Part shown: positions 32,080 through 40,179 of the stretch, piece after piece
Layout of the letters: each line of letters opens with the position of its first letter
Numbering within the stretch: the first letter of the stretch is position 1
DNA from: JADKFD01 sp050250665
GTDB taxonomy: Bacteria > Pseudomonadota > Gammaproteobacteria > Xanthomonadales > SZUA-5
Direction of reading: 5' to 3'
Assembly: GCA_050250665.1 (NCBI GenBank)
Contig: JBFWOF010000028.1
Coordinates: 16,038-80,037 of the forward strand
Length of the DNA: 64,000 nt
Program-made: the position numbers and the translations under genes
The notes under the pieces: generated by a model
Databases searched by the model: none
The model's input: only the letters and a program-made list of their open reading frames with translations
What the model was told of the DNA's origin: nothing

Positions 32080-33416
32080 GTGCGATCAGCGAATTTAACC
32101 AGATGCAGATGGTGGATTGGTCCAGCGCCACGCCCGCGCAGCGCGAGGAGGCCCTGGCGCGTCCGGCGAGCAGCAGCAGTGCCGAACTGCAGGCTGCGGT
32201 CGAGCGGGTGCTGGAACAGGTCAAGGCCGATGGCGATGGCGCCTTGCGGGCATTGACGCGGCGCTTCGATGGCTGCGAACTGGCCAGTTTTGAAGTCACG
32301 CCGGAAGAGTTTGCCGCGGCGGCGGATCAGCTCAGCGATGAGCTGAAGCAGGCCATCGAGGATTCGCGCCATCGCATCGAACGCTTTCACCGCGAAACCC
32401 GGCCGCAACCGATGGCGCTGTCGACCGCGCCGGGCGTGATGTGCGAGCGCCTGCCGCTGCCCATCGTCAATGTCGGTCTGTATGTGCCAGCCGGCAGTGC
32501 GCCGCTGCCGTCGACGGCGTTGATGCTGTGCACGCCGGCGCGGCTGGCCGGATGTCGTCAGATCGTGCTGTGCACGCCACCGCGCAGCGACGGCAGCGCC
32601 GATCCGGCGGTGCTGTTTGCGGCCCACGCCTGCGGCGTCACTCGGGTCTTCAAGCTCGGTGGCGCGCAGGCGATTGCGGCCATGGCCTACGGTACCGAGA
32701 GCGTGCCGCGCTGTGACAAGCTGTTCGGCCCCGGCAATGCCTATGTCACCGCCGCCAAGATGCTGGTGGCGCAACAGCCCGGTGGCGCCGCCATCGACAT
32801 GCCGGCCGGCCCCTCGGAAGTTCTGGTGGTCGCCGATGCCATGGCCGATGCCGAATTCGTTGCCGCCGATCTGCTGTCGCAGGCCGAGCATGGTCACGAT
32901 TCGCAGGCGCTGCTGGTGACGCCCAGTCGCGAGCTGCTGGAGACCGTCAATGAGGCGCTGCGGGAGTTGCTGGAGGATTTGTCGCGGTCCAACCAGGCCA
33001 CGGCCTCGCTGGCCCATGGCCGGGCGATCCTGGTGCAGGATCTGCAGCAGGCCATCGAAGTCTCGAATGCCTACGCGCCCGAGCACCTGATCCTCAACGT
33101 GGCCGATCCGCGCCGGCTGCTGCTGTCGGTGGACAACGCCGGTTCGGTGTTCCTCGGCCGCTACACCCCCGAATCGCTGGGCGACTACACCAGCGGCACC
33201 AACCATGTGCTGCCCACTTACGGCCATGCGCGCACCATGAGCGGATTGTCGGTGCAGAGCTTCCAGAAACTGGTGACGGTGCAGGAAGCCAGCGCCGAAG
33301 GGCTCAAGGCCATTGGTCCCACCGCCATCACCATGGCCCAGGCCGAGGGTCTGTCAGCGCATGCGCTGGCGGTGCAGCTGCGTTTGCGGGCCATCGCCAG
33401 CGAGGGACGGCCGTGA
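32076..33416 (+). CDS. hisD: Histidinol dehydrogenase
   Basis: Last two steps of histidine synthesis: zinc-dependent oxidation of histidinol to histidine with NAD. A 446-aa protein with GLYVPAGSAPLPSTALM, GGAQAIAAMAYGTESVPRCDKLFGPGN, IDMPAGPSEVLVVAD, the zinc ligands in LSQAEHGHDSQ, and NAYAPEHLIL. It starts at an ATGA overlap with hisG and ends at a GTGA overlap with hisC. Confidence 0.96.
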   Translation: MSAISEFNQMQMVDWSSATPAQREEALARPASSSSAELQAAVERVLEQVKADGDGALRALTRRFDGCELASFEVTPEEFAAAADQLSDELKQAIEDSRHRIERFHRETRPQPMALSTAPGVMCERLPLPIVNVGLYVPAGSAPLPSTALMLCTPARLAGCRQIVLCTPPRSDGSADPAVLFAAHACGVTRVFKLGGAQAIAAMAYGTESVPRCDKLFGPGNAYVTAAKMLVAQQPGGAAIDMPAGPSEVLVVADAMADAEFVAADLLSQAEHGHDSQALLVTPSRELLETVNEALRELLEDLSRSNQATASLAHGRAILVQDLQQAIEVSNAYAPEHLILNVADPRRLLLSVDNAGSVFLGRYTPESLGDYTSGTNHVLPTYGHARTMSGLSVQSFQKLVTVQEASAEGLKAIGPTAITMAQAEGLSAHALAVQLRLRAIASEGRP

Positions 33417-34471
33417 GCGTACTCGATCTGGCCCGCCCGGAACTGCGGGCGCTCAAGCCCTACAGTTCGGCGCGCATGGAGGCGGGCAGCGCCGCGGTGA
33501 TGCTCAACGCCAATGAATCGCCCTATGCGCCCTTCGATGGCGATGCCTGGGCACTCAATCGCTATCCGGATCCGCAGCCGCGCGCGCTGCTGGAGCAACT
33601 TGCCCAGACCTATGGCGTGAAGGCCCAAGAGCTCTTCCTGGGTCGTGGCAGCGATGAGGCCATCGATCTGCTGGTGCGGGCTTTCTGTCGGGCCGGTCAG
33701 GACGCGGTGCTGATTTCGCCGCCGACCTTCGGCATGTACGCGGTCGCCGCGGGCGTGCAGGGCGCTGCGGTACTGAGCGTGCCGCTGACAGCAGAAATGG
33801 ATTTCCAGCCGGACTTCGAGGCGATTCGCGCAAGGGCACTCACGGAGCCGGTCAAGCTGGTCTTCGTCTGTACGCCCAACAATCCGACCGGGGGCAGCGT
33901 GCCGGCCGATGCCATCGTGGCGCTGGCCGCTGATCTGGCCGGGCGCGCGCTGGTGGTCGTCGACGAGGCCTATGCCGAGTTTTCCGGGCAACCCTCGCTC
34001 ACCACCCGTATGGCGGAACAGCCGAATCTGGTGGTGCTGCGGACCTTGTCCAAGGCTTACGGTCTGGCTGGCGCCAGACTCGGCGTGCTGATTGCGTCCA
34101 CCGAGATCATTGCTCTGATCCGCCGCATCATGGCGCCTTATCCGGTACCTACCCCCTGCCTGGCGGCGGCGCTGGCGGCTTTTTCCGAGCAGGCCAGTGC
34201 CGTGCGGATGGAGCATCTGGCGCAGACGCGCCGCGAGCGCGCCCGCGTGCAGGCGGCGCTGGCCTCCCATCCGGCCGTGCGCCAGCTCTGGACCAGTGAT
34301 GCCAATTTCATCGCCTTCCGCGTGGACGATGCCCACGGCAGTTGGCAGAGATTGCAGCAGGCCGGTGTCATCGTCCGCGATGTCAGTCATTACCTCGGGC
34401 TGTCCGACTGTCTGCGCGTCAGCATCGGCACACCCGCTGAGAATGATGCCTTTCTGGCGGCCTTGTCGTGA
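33413..34471 (+). CDS. hisC: Histidinol-phosphate aminotransferase
   Basis: PLP-dependent transamination of imidazole-acetol phosphate. The 352-aa class I/II aminotransferase shows LNANESPYAPF, FLGRGSDEAIDLLVRAFC, CTPNNPTGG, VVVDEAYAEF and the PLP-lysine motif LRTLSKAYGLAGARLG. The GTG start overlaps hisD. Downstream, instead of hisB directly, lies a 344-bp spacer with three tandem repeats. Confidence 0.95.
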   Translation: MSVLDLARPELRALKPYSSARMEAGSAAVMLNANESPYAPFDGDAWALNRYPDPQPRALLEQLAQTYGVKAQELFLGRGSDEAIDLLVRAFCRAGQDAVLISPPTFGMYAVAAGVQGAAVLSVPLTAEMDFQPDFEAIRARALTEPVKLVFVCTPNNPTGGSVPADAIVALAADLAGRALVVVDEAYAEFSGQPSLTTRMAEQPNLVVLRTLSKAYGLAGARLGVLIASTEIIALIRRIMAPYPVPTPCLAAALAAFSEQASAVRMEHLAQTRRERARVQAALASHPAVRQLWTSDANFIAFRVDDAHGSWQRLQQAGVIVRDVSHYLGLSDCLRVSIGTPAENDAFLAALS

Positions 34472-34815
34472 CCAGAACCGCCTCGGATTCCCTGTGGGAG
34501 CGGCTTCAGCCGCGACGGTCCCGGGTCGCGCAGCCATCGCGGGCAGAGCCCGCTCCCACAGGGCCAGCCGAAGCGTGCTGCCGTGCTCCCCTGTGGGAGC
34601 GGCTTCAGCCGCGACGGTTCCGGGTCGCACAGCTATCGCGGGCAGAGCCCGCTCCCACAGGGCCAGCCGAAGCGTGCTGCCGTGCTTCCCTGTGGGAGCA
34701 GCTTCAGCCGCGACGGTCCCGGCTCGCACAGCCATCGCGGGCAGAGCCCCCTCACACAGGCCGGTCCGAAGTCCGCCCTGAAAACCGAATCCTGATCCGC
34801 TGAGCCCAACTCACC
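34472..34815. other. Spacer inside the his operon, filled by tandem repeats
   Basis: The 344 bp between hisC and hisB contain no supported gene. Reading frames stay open only because the repeat is GC-rich. Three tandem palindromic units (34492-34771) fill most of it; the last 40 bp lead into hisB. Confidence 0.7.
34492..34771. repeat. Three tandem 99-bp palindromic repeats (CTGTGGGAGCGGCTTCAGCC family)
   Basis: Units begin at 34492, 34591 and 34690, an exact 99-bp period. Each holds an inverted repeat with arms CTGTGGGAGCGG... and ...CCCGCTCCCACAG, plus an inner GCTTCAGCCGCGACGG arm. The first two units are nearly identical, and the third has diverged (CCCCCTCACACAG). The family is a known REP-like type in pseudomonads and xanthomonads. 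Confidence 0.88.
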
Positions 34816-35877
34816 ATGCGCAAGATCCTGTTCATAGACCGCGACGGCACCCTGATCGAAGAGCCTGCCGACGAGCAGATCGATTCGATCGAGAAGTTCC
34901 GTCTGTTGCCCGATGTCATCGTGCCGCTCAAACGGCTGGCGGATGCCGGCTATGAGCTGGTCATGGTCAGCAATCAGGATGGTCTGGGCACGCCGAGCTT
35001 TCCGGAACAGACCTTCTGGCCGCCGCAGAATCTGCTGCTGCACATTCTGGAGTCCCAGGGCATCCGCTTTGCCGCCATCAAGATCGATCGCCACTTTGCC
35101 CACGAGCCCAGTGATACCCGCAAGCCCAGGGTCGGCATGATGCTCGACTATCTGGGCGATCCGGGCTGGGACCGCCAGCGCAGCGCGGTGATCGGGGATC
35201 GCGATACCGATCTGCAGTTTGCGAAGAATCTGGGCGTGGCCGGCATCCGCTGCGGCCCTGGCGGTCTGTCCTGGCCCGAGATCGCCCGGCAACTGCTGGA
35301 TGCGCCGCGCACGGCCCGGATCGAACGGGTGACCAAGGAAACCCGGATCGAGGTCGAGGTCGATCTGGATTCGGAGCGTGCGCCGCAGATCTCGACCGGC
35401 CTCGGCTTCTTCGATCACATGCTGGAGCAGCTGGGCAAGCATGGTGGTTTTGGGCTGACACTGAAGTGCCAGGGCGATCTGCATATCGACGAGCACCACA
35501 CCGTCGAGGATTCCGCGCTGGCGCTGGGTCAGGCGCTGCGCCAGGCGCTGGGCGACAAGCGCGGTATCGGCCGTTACGGTTTCACGCTGCCCATGGATGA
35601 AACCTTGGCCCAGGCGGCGCTGGATCTGTCCGGGCGGGCCTGGTTCGAGTTCGAGGGACAGTTCGGTCGCGAGCAGGTCGGCGGACTGCCGACCGAGATG
35701 GTCACCCACTTCTTCCGTTCGCTGTGCGACACGCTGGGCGCCAATCTGCACCTTAGCGTGAAGGGCGAGAACACCCACCACCAGATCGAGGCCTGTTTCA
35801 AGGTGGTCGCGCGCACCTTCCGCCAGGCTTTCAGGCGCGAGGGCGACACGCTGCCGAGCACCAAGGGGGTGTTGTGA
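34816..35877 (+). CDS. hisB: Bifunctional histidinol-phosphatase / imidazoleglycerol-phosphate dehydratase
   Basis: Two enzymes of histidine synthesis in one 353-aa chain, as in enterics and xanthomonads. The N-terminal HAD-type phosphatase (about 1-165) has FIDRDGTLIEEP, VSNQDGLG and GDRDTDLQFA. The C-terminal dehydratase (about 166-353) has FFDHMLEQLGKHGGF, DEHHTVEDSALALGQAL and the second HHQIEACFKVVAR. It follows the tandem repeats and overlaps hisH by 4 bp. Confidence 0.96.
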   Translation: MRKILFIDRDGTLIEEPADEQIDSIEKFRLLPDVIVPLKRLADAGYELVMVSNQDGLGTPSFPEQTFWPPQNLLLHILESQGIRFAAIKIDRHFAHEPSDTRKPRVGMMLDYLGDPGWDRQRSAVIGDRDTDLQFAKNLGVAGIRCGPGGLSWPEIARQLLDAPRTARIERVTKETRIEVEVDLDSERAPQISTGLGFFDHMLEQLGKHGGFGLTLKCQGDLHIDEHHTVEDSALALGQALRQALGDKRGIGRYGFTLPMDETLAQAALDLSGRAWFEFEGQFGREQVGGLPTEMVTHFFRSLCDTLGANLHLSVKGENTHHQIEACFKVVARTFRQAFRREGDTLPSTKGVL

Positions 35878-36509
35878 GCACCGTGGTCGTCGTCGATTCG
35901 GGTGTCGCCAATGTCGGCTCGGTGGTCGCGGCGCTGGAGCGCGCCGAGGCGCAGGTGGTGGTCAGTCGGGATTGGGAAATCATTCGCCAGGCGCCGCGTG
36001 TGCTCCTGCCCGGGGTCGGTTCTGCCGCCGCCGCCATGCGCGAACTGGCGCGACTGGAACTGGTCGAGCGCCTGCCGAGTCTGCTGCAGCCGGTACTCGG
36101 CGTGTGCCTCGGCATGCAGCTGCTGTTTGATGATTCCGAAGAGGGCATCAGCGATACCCAGGAGTACCCGGTGCGCTGTCTGGGCATGCTGCCGGGGCGG
36201 GTGACCCGCCTGCCGGCCCGAGCCGGTGTGCGCATTCCGCATATGGGCTGGAACAATCTGCTGCCGCAGCGCGCACATCCGCTGGTGGCTGGCCTGGATC
36301 AGCGCGACTACGCCTACTTCGTGCACAGTTTTGCGGTGGCCGAGAACGAGCAGACGCTGATGGCCTGCCAGCATGGCATCGGTTTTTCGGCCATCGTCGC
36401 TCGTGGCAATTTCATGGGCGCGCAATTTCATCCCGAGCGCTCGGCGGCGGTCGGGGCGCGCCTGTTGCGCAATTTCCTTTCCCTGGACGTGGAATCTCTG
36501 TACCGATGA
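35874..36509 (+). CDS. hisH: Imidazole glycerol phosphate synthase, glutaminase subunit
   Basis: Class I glutamine amidotransferase that supplies ammonia to HisF. The 211-aa protein has the nucleophile Cys in VLGVCLGMQLLF and the His-x-Glu pair in AQFHPERS; LLPGVGSAAAAM is the oxyanion region. GTG start overlapping hisB, end overlapping hisA by 4 bp. Confidence 0.95.
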   Translation: MSTVVVVDSGVANVGSVVAALERAEAQVVVSRDWEIIRQAPRVLLPGVGSAAAAMRELARLELVERLPSLLQPVLGVCLGMQLLFDDSEEGISDTQEYPVRCLGMLPGRVTRLPARAGVRIPHMGWNNLLPQRAHPLVAGLDQRDYAYFVHSFAVAENEQTLMACQHGIGFSAIVARGNFMGAQFHPERSAAVGARLLRNFLSLDVESLYR

Positions 36510-37231
36510 AGATCTACCCAGCCATCGATCTGCGCGGCGGCCGCGTGGTGCGCCTGCAGAAGGGCGACTACGACCGTGAACAGCGCTATGAACTGGATCC
36601 GCTGGCTTTGGCACGCTCCTATGCCGAAGCCGGCGCCGAATGGCTGCATGTGGTCGATCTGGACGGCGCCCGATCCGGTGACAGCGCCAATCTCGCGGCC
36701 ATCGAGAGCATCGCCAATCAGGTGCCGATACAGGTGCAGGCGGGCGGCGGCGTGCGCAGCGAAGCGGATTTCATCCGTTTCGTCGACGCCGGTGTCTCGC
36801 GGGTGGTGGTCGGCAGTTTTGCCGTGCGCGATCCGCAGGCGGCGCGGGCGCTGATGCTGCGCTATGGCGCCGACAGCCTGACGCTGGCGCTGGACGCGCG
36901 GGTGGACCAGAGCCAGATCTTCCGCATTGCCACCGCTGGCTGGCGCACGCTGGAGAGCGTGGCGCTGGACCAGATGCTGCAGGACTTTGCCGCTGACGGA
37001 TTCGCCCATTTTCTGGTCACCGACATCGATCGTGACGGCATGCTCGCCGGCCCGAACGTAGCGCTCTACCAGCATCTGCGCGCATTGGCGCCGCAGGCGG
37101 CCATCCTTGCTTCCGGTGGCGTGCAGGGCCTCAACGATCTTGCGGAGCTGCGCCAGGTCGGCGTCGCCGGGGTGGTCATCGGCAAGGCGCTGCTGGATGG
37201 GCGCTTCAGCCTGCAGGAGGCGCTGACATGA
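36506..37231 (+). CDS. hisA: ProFAR isomerase (HisA)
   Basis: Amadori isomerisation in histidine synthesis. A 241-aa TIM barrel with YPAIDLRGGRVVRLQKGDYDRE at the start (catalytic Asp), VQAGGGVRSEADF, VTDIDRDGMLAGPNV (second catalytic Asp) and ILASGGVQGLNDL. It overlaps hisH and hisF by 4 bp each. Confidence 0.96.
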   Translation: MKIYPAIDLRGGRVVRLQKGDYDREQRYELDPLALARSYAEAGAEWLHVVDLDGARSGDSANLAAIESIANQVPIQVQAGGGVRSEADFIRFVDAGVSRVVVGSFAVRDPQAARALMLRYGADSLTLALDARVDQSQIFRIATAGWRTLESVALDQMLQDFAADGFAHFLVTDIDRDGMLAGPNVALYQHLRALAPQAAILASGGVQGLNDLAELRQVGVAGVVIGKALLDGRFSLQEALT

Positions 37232-37998
37232 TCGCCCGCCGACTGATCCCGTGTCTGGACGTGCGCGACGGTCAGGTCGTCAAGGGCGTGCGCTTTCGCG
37301 ATCACGTGGTCATGGGTGAAATCCTCGACCTGGCCATGCGCTATCGCGATGACGGCGCCGATGAACTGGTGTTCTACGACATCACCGCCAGCCCCGAGGG
37401 CCGCAGTGTCGATCGCGAGTGGGTGCAGCGGGTGGCCCGCAGCATCGACATCCCCTTCTGCGTGGCCGGGGGCATACGCAGCGTCGCCGATGCCCGTGCC
37501 GTGCTCTACGCCGGTGCCGACAAGATTTCGGTGAACTCGCCGGCGCTGGAGCAGCCTGAGCTGATCGATGCGCTGTCGGCCGAATTCGGCGCGCAATGCA
37601 TCGTGGTGGGCATGGATTCGCGCGAAGTCGATGGCGAATGGCGGGTCAATCAATACACCGGCGATCCCGCCAAGATGCGCGAACTGGCACGGCGGACTCT
37701 GGACTGGGTGACGGAGGTGCAGCAGCGCGGCGCTGGCGAGATTGTGCTCAACTGCATGAATGTCGACGGCGTGCGCCAGGGCTACGATCTGCCGCAGCTG
37801 AAAGCCGTCCGAGCCATCTGCCGGGTGCCGTTGATTGCCTCCGGCGGTGCCGGCGCCATGTCACACTTCGCCGAGGTCTTCGAGCAGGCCGATGTCGATG
37901 GTGCGCTGGCCGCCAGCGTGTTCCATTCCGGCGAGATCGCCATTCCGCAATTGAAAGCAGAATTGGCCCATGCCGGCATTGCGATCAGGCAGGTGTAG
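37228..37998 (+). CDS. hisF: Imidazole glycerol phosphate synthase, cyclase subunit
   Basis: Cyclase partner of HisH, yielding IGP and AICAR. A 256-aa TIM barrel with RLIPCLDVRDGQVVKGVRF (catalytic Asp), FYDITASPEGR, VAGGIRSVADA, ADKISVNSPAL, LNCMNVDGVRQGYD (second Asp; usually TSMDRDGT) and IASGGAGAMSHF. It ends before a 272-bp repeat-containing gap that separates it from hisI. Confidence 0.95.
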   Translation: MIARRLIPCLDVRDGQVVKGVRFRDHVVMGEILDLAMRYRDDGADELVFYDITASPEGRSVDREWVQRVARSIDIPFCVAGGIRSVADARAVLYAGADKISVNSPALEQPELIDALSAEFGAQCIVVGMDSREVDGEWRVNQYTGDPAKMRELARRTLDWVTEVQQRGAGEIVLNCMNVDGVRQGYDLPQLKAVRAICRVPLIASGGAGAMSHFAEVFEQADVDGALAASVFHSGEIAIPQLKAELAHAGIAIRQV

Positions 37999-38029
37999 TC
38001 ACACCATGAGCGCGGGCGCGGGCAGCTGT

Positions 38030-38150
38030 GTAGGAGCGACCTTGCGTCGCGACCGGCCGACCGCACGACCGCGGCAGTGGTCGCGCCGCAAGGGCGCTCC
38101 TACCGGTGAACGAAGCCGGTGTTGGGCACGCTGCGCTTTGCCCAACCTAC
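38030..38150. repeat. Composite palindromic repeats between hisF and hisI
   Basis: A GTAGGAGCGACC...GCGCTCCTAC inverted repeat (38030-38104), related to 52782-52849, is followed by part of a TTGGGCACGCTGCGC...GCCCAACC repeat (38119-38150), related to 20957-21028. The rest of the 37999-38270 gap contains a further CGCTCCTAC end near 38243-38253. No gene is visible in the gap. Confidence 0.75.
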
Positions 38151-38270
38151 CAGTTCATGGCCCGTGCGCAGTTTCGGGACGGAACCCGTGGCTCGCAATG
38201 ACGCCGTGATGACATCGCAGCCTGGATCGCGGCACCAGCTCGCTCCTACATTGAAATCAGGGATCCACCG

Positions 38271-38900
38271 ATGAGTCAGACAGCCGAATCCACCCGCACC
38301 CACGACATCCCGCCAGGAATCGACTGGGCCAAAGGCCTGATACCTGCCGTGGTCCAGGATGCCGATACCGGTCTGGTGCTGATGCTGGGCTACATGAATG
38401 CCCAGGCCGTGCAGCAGACCTGCGCGCTGGGTCAGGTGACCTTCTACAGCCGCAGCAAGCAACGCCTGTGGACCAAGGGCGAGAGCAGCGGCCATGTGCT
38501 GAAGCTGGTGTCGATCGCCGTCGATTGCGATGGCGACACCTTGCTTGTGCTGGCCCGACCCCAGGGGCCGACCTGCCACCAGGGCACGGTCACCTGCTTC
38601 GGTGACTTCCCGGGGCCGGAACTGGCTTTCCTTGGCGAATTGGGTCGATTGGTCGAGCAGCGCCATGCCGAGCGTCCGGCCGGCAGCTACACCACCAGAC
38701 TGTTCGAGTCCGGCACCCGGCGAATGGCCCAGAAAGTGGGCGAGGAGGGCGTGGAGACTGCCCTGGCAGCCGTCGCCCAGGATGCCGAAGCGCTGCTCGG
38801 CGAATCCGCGGACCTGCTGTTTCACCTGCTGGTGCTGCTGCGCGATCGCGGACTGGGTCTGGATGATTTGGCGCGCACACTGCGCGCCAGGCATCGCTGA
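38271..38900 (+). CDS. hisI: Bifunctional phosphoribosyl-AMP cyclohydrolase / phosphoribosyl-ATP pyrophosphatase
   Basis: Second and third steps of histidine synthesis in a 209-aa fusion (HisIE). The N-terminal cyclohydrolase has LMLGYMNAQAVQQT, FYSRSKQRLWTKGESSG, DCDGDTLLV and the zinc-binding GPTCHQGTVTCF. The C-terminal pyrophosphatase (from about residue 115) has TRLFESGTRRMAQKVGEEGVETALAA. It is separated from hisF by repeats, so it depends either on read-through or on its own promoter. Confidence 0.95.
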   Translation: MSQTAESTRTHDIPPGIDWAKGLIPAVVQDADTGLVLMLGYMNAQAVQQTCALGQVTFYSRSKQRLWTKGESSGHVLKLVSIAVDCDGDTLLVLARPQGPTCHQGTVTCFGDFPGPELAFLGELGRLVEQRHAERPAGSYTTRLFESGTRRMAQKVGEEGVETALAAVAQDAEALLGESADLLFHLLVLLRDRGLGLDDLARTLRARHR

Positions 38901-38935
38901 GCAGGACTGGCCGAACGCGGGTCGGCCTGCTCTTC
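38899..38935 (+). terminator. Possible terminator at the end of the his operon
   Basis: A hairpin begins at the hisI stop codon. GAGCA plus GGCCGA on the left (with a five-base bulge) pairs with TCGGCCTGCTC on the right, followed by TTC. The stem is strong and GC-rich but the T-run is short, so the call is tentative. Confidence 0.45.
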
Positions 38936-38937
38936 GC

Positions 38938-38996
38938 AGGTCCAGACTTGTCTGGACGATCCTCCCACAAGAGCTTCCAGACAAGCCTGGACCTAG
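38938..38996. repeat. Dispersed palindromic repeat, TCTGGAC family, copy 3
   Basis: Arms AGGTCCAGACTTGTCTGGA and TCCAGACAAGCCTGGACCT around a short loop, lying between the convergent hisI and merR genes. It is the same family as 12195-12260 and 25261-25330. Confidence 0.8.
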
Positions 38997-39005
38997 AACG
39001 CCCGG

Positions 39006-39752
39006 CTACTGTCCGGCCGCCTTGCTCGCTGCCATGGCCGCGCCGACATAGGCAAACATCGCCGGATCCATGCCCATGGCCGACATCTGCTGCGGCTGTG
39101 CCTGCCAGGCCGTCGCGATCTTGCGTTCCACTACCGCATCACCGCCGGTGGCCATCTGCACCAACTGCTGCCAGCGTCGGGCCATGGCGATGACTGCTGC
39201 ATCGGTGGGCGATGTGCCCGCGTCCATCGCCGCGCGCACGCCGGCGATCAGCTGTGGCCACTCCATTTCCGCCTGCTGGATGGTTTCACTGCCGAGGGCT
39301 TCGGCGCGTTGCTTGAAGGCGGCACGTTCTGCGGCCGTCAGATTGACTTCGAGTTTCTGACTCATGTTGATGCACTCCAGTAATTGATCGAGAGAAGATG
39401 CCGAGTGCAGCCGTTGGCGCAGTTGCAGCAAGGTCTGCAGCGAGCTCTGCTGCTGCGCCAGTTCGCCTTGCAGGCGGACGATGCGCTGATCGATCAGCTG
39501 CTCCGCGGTATCTCCTGCGGCATCCAGCAGCGGCCCGATCTCGGCCAGGGCAAAGCCGGCCCGGCGCAGCAGCAGAATCTGCTGCAATCGCCGCAGCGAG
39601 GCTTCGCCGTAGAGCCGATAGCCGGCCGCCGAATGCGCGCACGGCCGCAACAGGCGCCGTGACTCGTACAGGCGCAGCGCCTTGGCACTGACACCGCTGG
39701 CCTTGGCCAGTTCGCCGATCCGCATCATTCGCATCGCGCCATACCTCTGCAC
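39006..39752 (-). CDS. MerR family transcriptional regulator with TipAS-like effector domain
   Basis: A 248-aa (or slightly shorter) regulator. The N-terminal MerR helix-turn-helix (MRIGELAKASGVSAKALRLYESRRLL, then YRLYGEASLRRLQQI) is followed by a dimerisation coiled coil. The C-terminal half (about 135-235: ERAAFKQRAEALG, EMEWPQLIAGVRAAMDAGTSP, ARRWQQLVQMATGG) resembles TipAS-type ligand-binding domains. The start is probably Met7 or Met9, just before RIGELAK. The ligand is unknown. A perfect palindrome of MerR-operator type lies just upstream. Confidence 0.88.
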   Translation of the reverse strand: MQRYGAMRMMRIGELAKASGVSAKALRLYESRRLLRPCAHSAAGYRLYGEASLRRLQQILLLRRAGFALAEIGPLLDAAGDTAEQLIDQRIVRLQGELAQQQSSLQTLLQLRQRLHSASSLDQLLECINMSQKLEVNLTAAERAAFKQRAEALGSETIQQAEMEWPQLIAGVRAAMDAGTSPTDAAVIAMARRWQQLVQMATGGDAVVERKIATAWQAQPQQMSAMGMDPAMFAYVGAAMAASKAAGQ

Positions 39753-39777
39753 TCAGACATCGATGTAGAGACTGCAG

Positions 39778-39799
39778 CTTGTCCCTGGGACAAGGTCAA
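39778..39799 (-). promoter_or_regulatory. Putative MerR-type operator
   Basis: On the minus strand, TTGACC (39799-39794) overlaps a perfect 17-bp palindrome CTTGTCCCAGGGACAAG (39794-39778), about 26 bp upstream of the first ATG of the merR gene. A palindrome against the -35 element is the usual MerR-family arrangement. The -10 element is not clear. Confidence 0.6.
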
Positions 39800-39892
39800 G
39801 CGCCGGTTTCGTCTGTGAGCGCAGCCTTGGGCCGCAATCGCGCTCCTGTAGCCCGTAGTGCGCGCAGCGCTCTGCGGGCGGTGATGCAATAG

Positions 39893-40030
39893 AGCCCCGG
39901 TGAGCCGCTACGCGGCACATCGGGCTACGGCTAAGGCGAAACAGCCCCGGTGAGCCGCTGCGCGGCACATCGGGCTACGGTTCAGGGGAAAGAGCCCCGG
40001 TGAGCCGCTATGCGGCACATCGGGCTATGC
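39893..40030. repeat. Three tandem 50-bp repeats upstream of radA
   Basis: Units starting AGCCCCGGTGAGCCGCTACG begin at 39893, 39943 and 39993 (period exactly 50 bp). Each contains CCGCTACGCGG, a small palindrome, and ends CATCGGGCTACGG. A degenerate inverted partner (TGTAGCCCGTAGTGCGCGCAG) lies at 39848-39868. The rest of the 427-bp gap 39753-40179 holds the merR operator and the radA Shine-Dalgarno AAGGAG (40162-40167); I see no gene in it. Confidence 0.85.
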
Positions 40031-40179
40031 GCAGGACGCGGGTTGATCTCAGCCCATCCTCGGCGTCCCCTGCGACCTGCTCTGGATGGCCGCGCGCTGC
40101 CAGTCACGACACGAGTTCGCTCCTACCCTCGGTGCCGTGCGATCCTTTGCGGCTGATATCCAAGGAGAATCCAGCCCGC

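Noticed and set aside
34472..34815. Coding sequence across the hisC-hisB spacer
   Set aside because: Frames are open on both strands only because the 99-bp unit is a multiple of three and GC-rich; translations are repeats of the palindrome.
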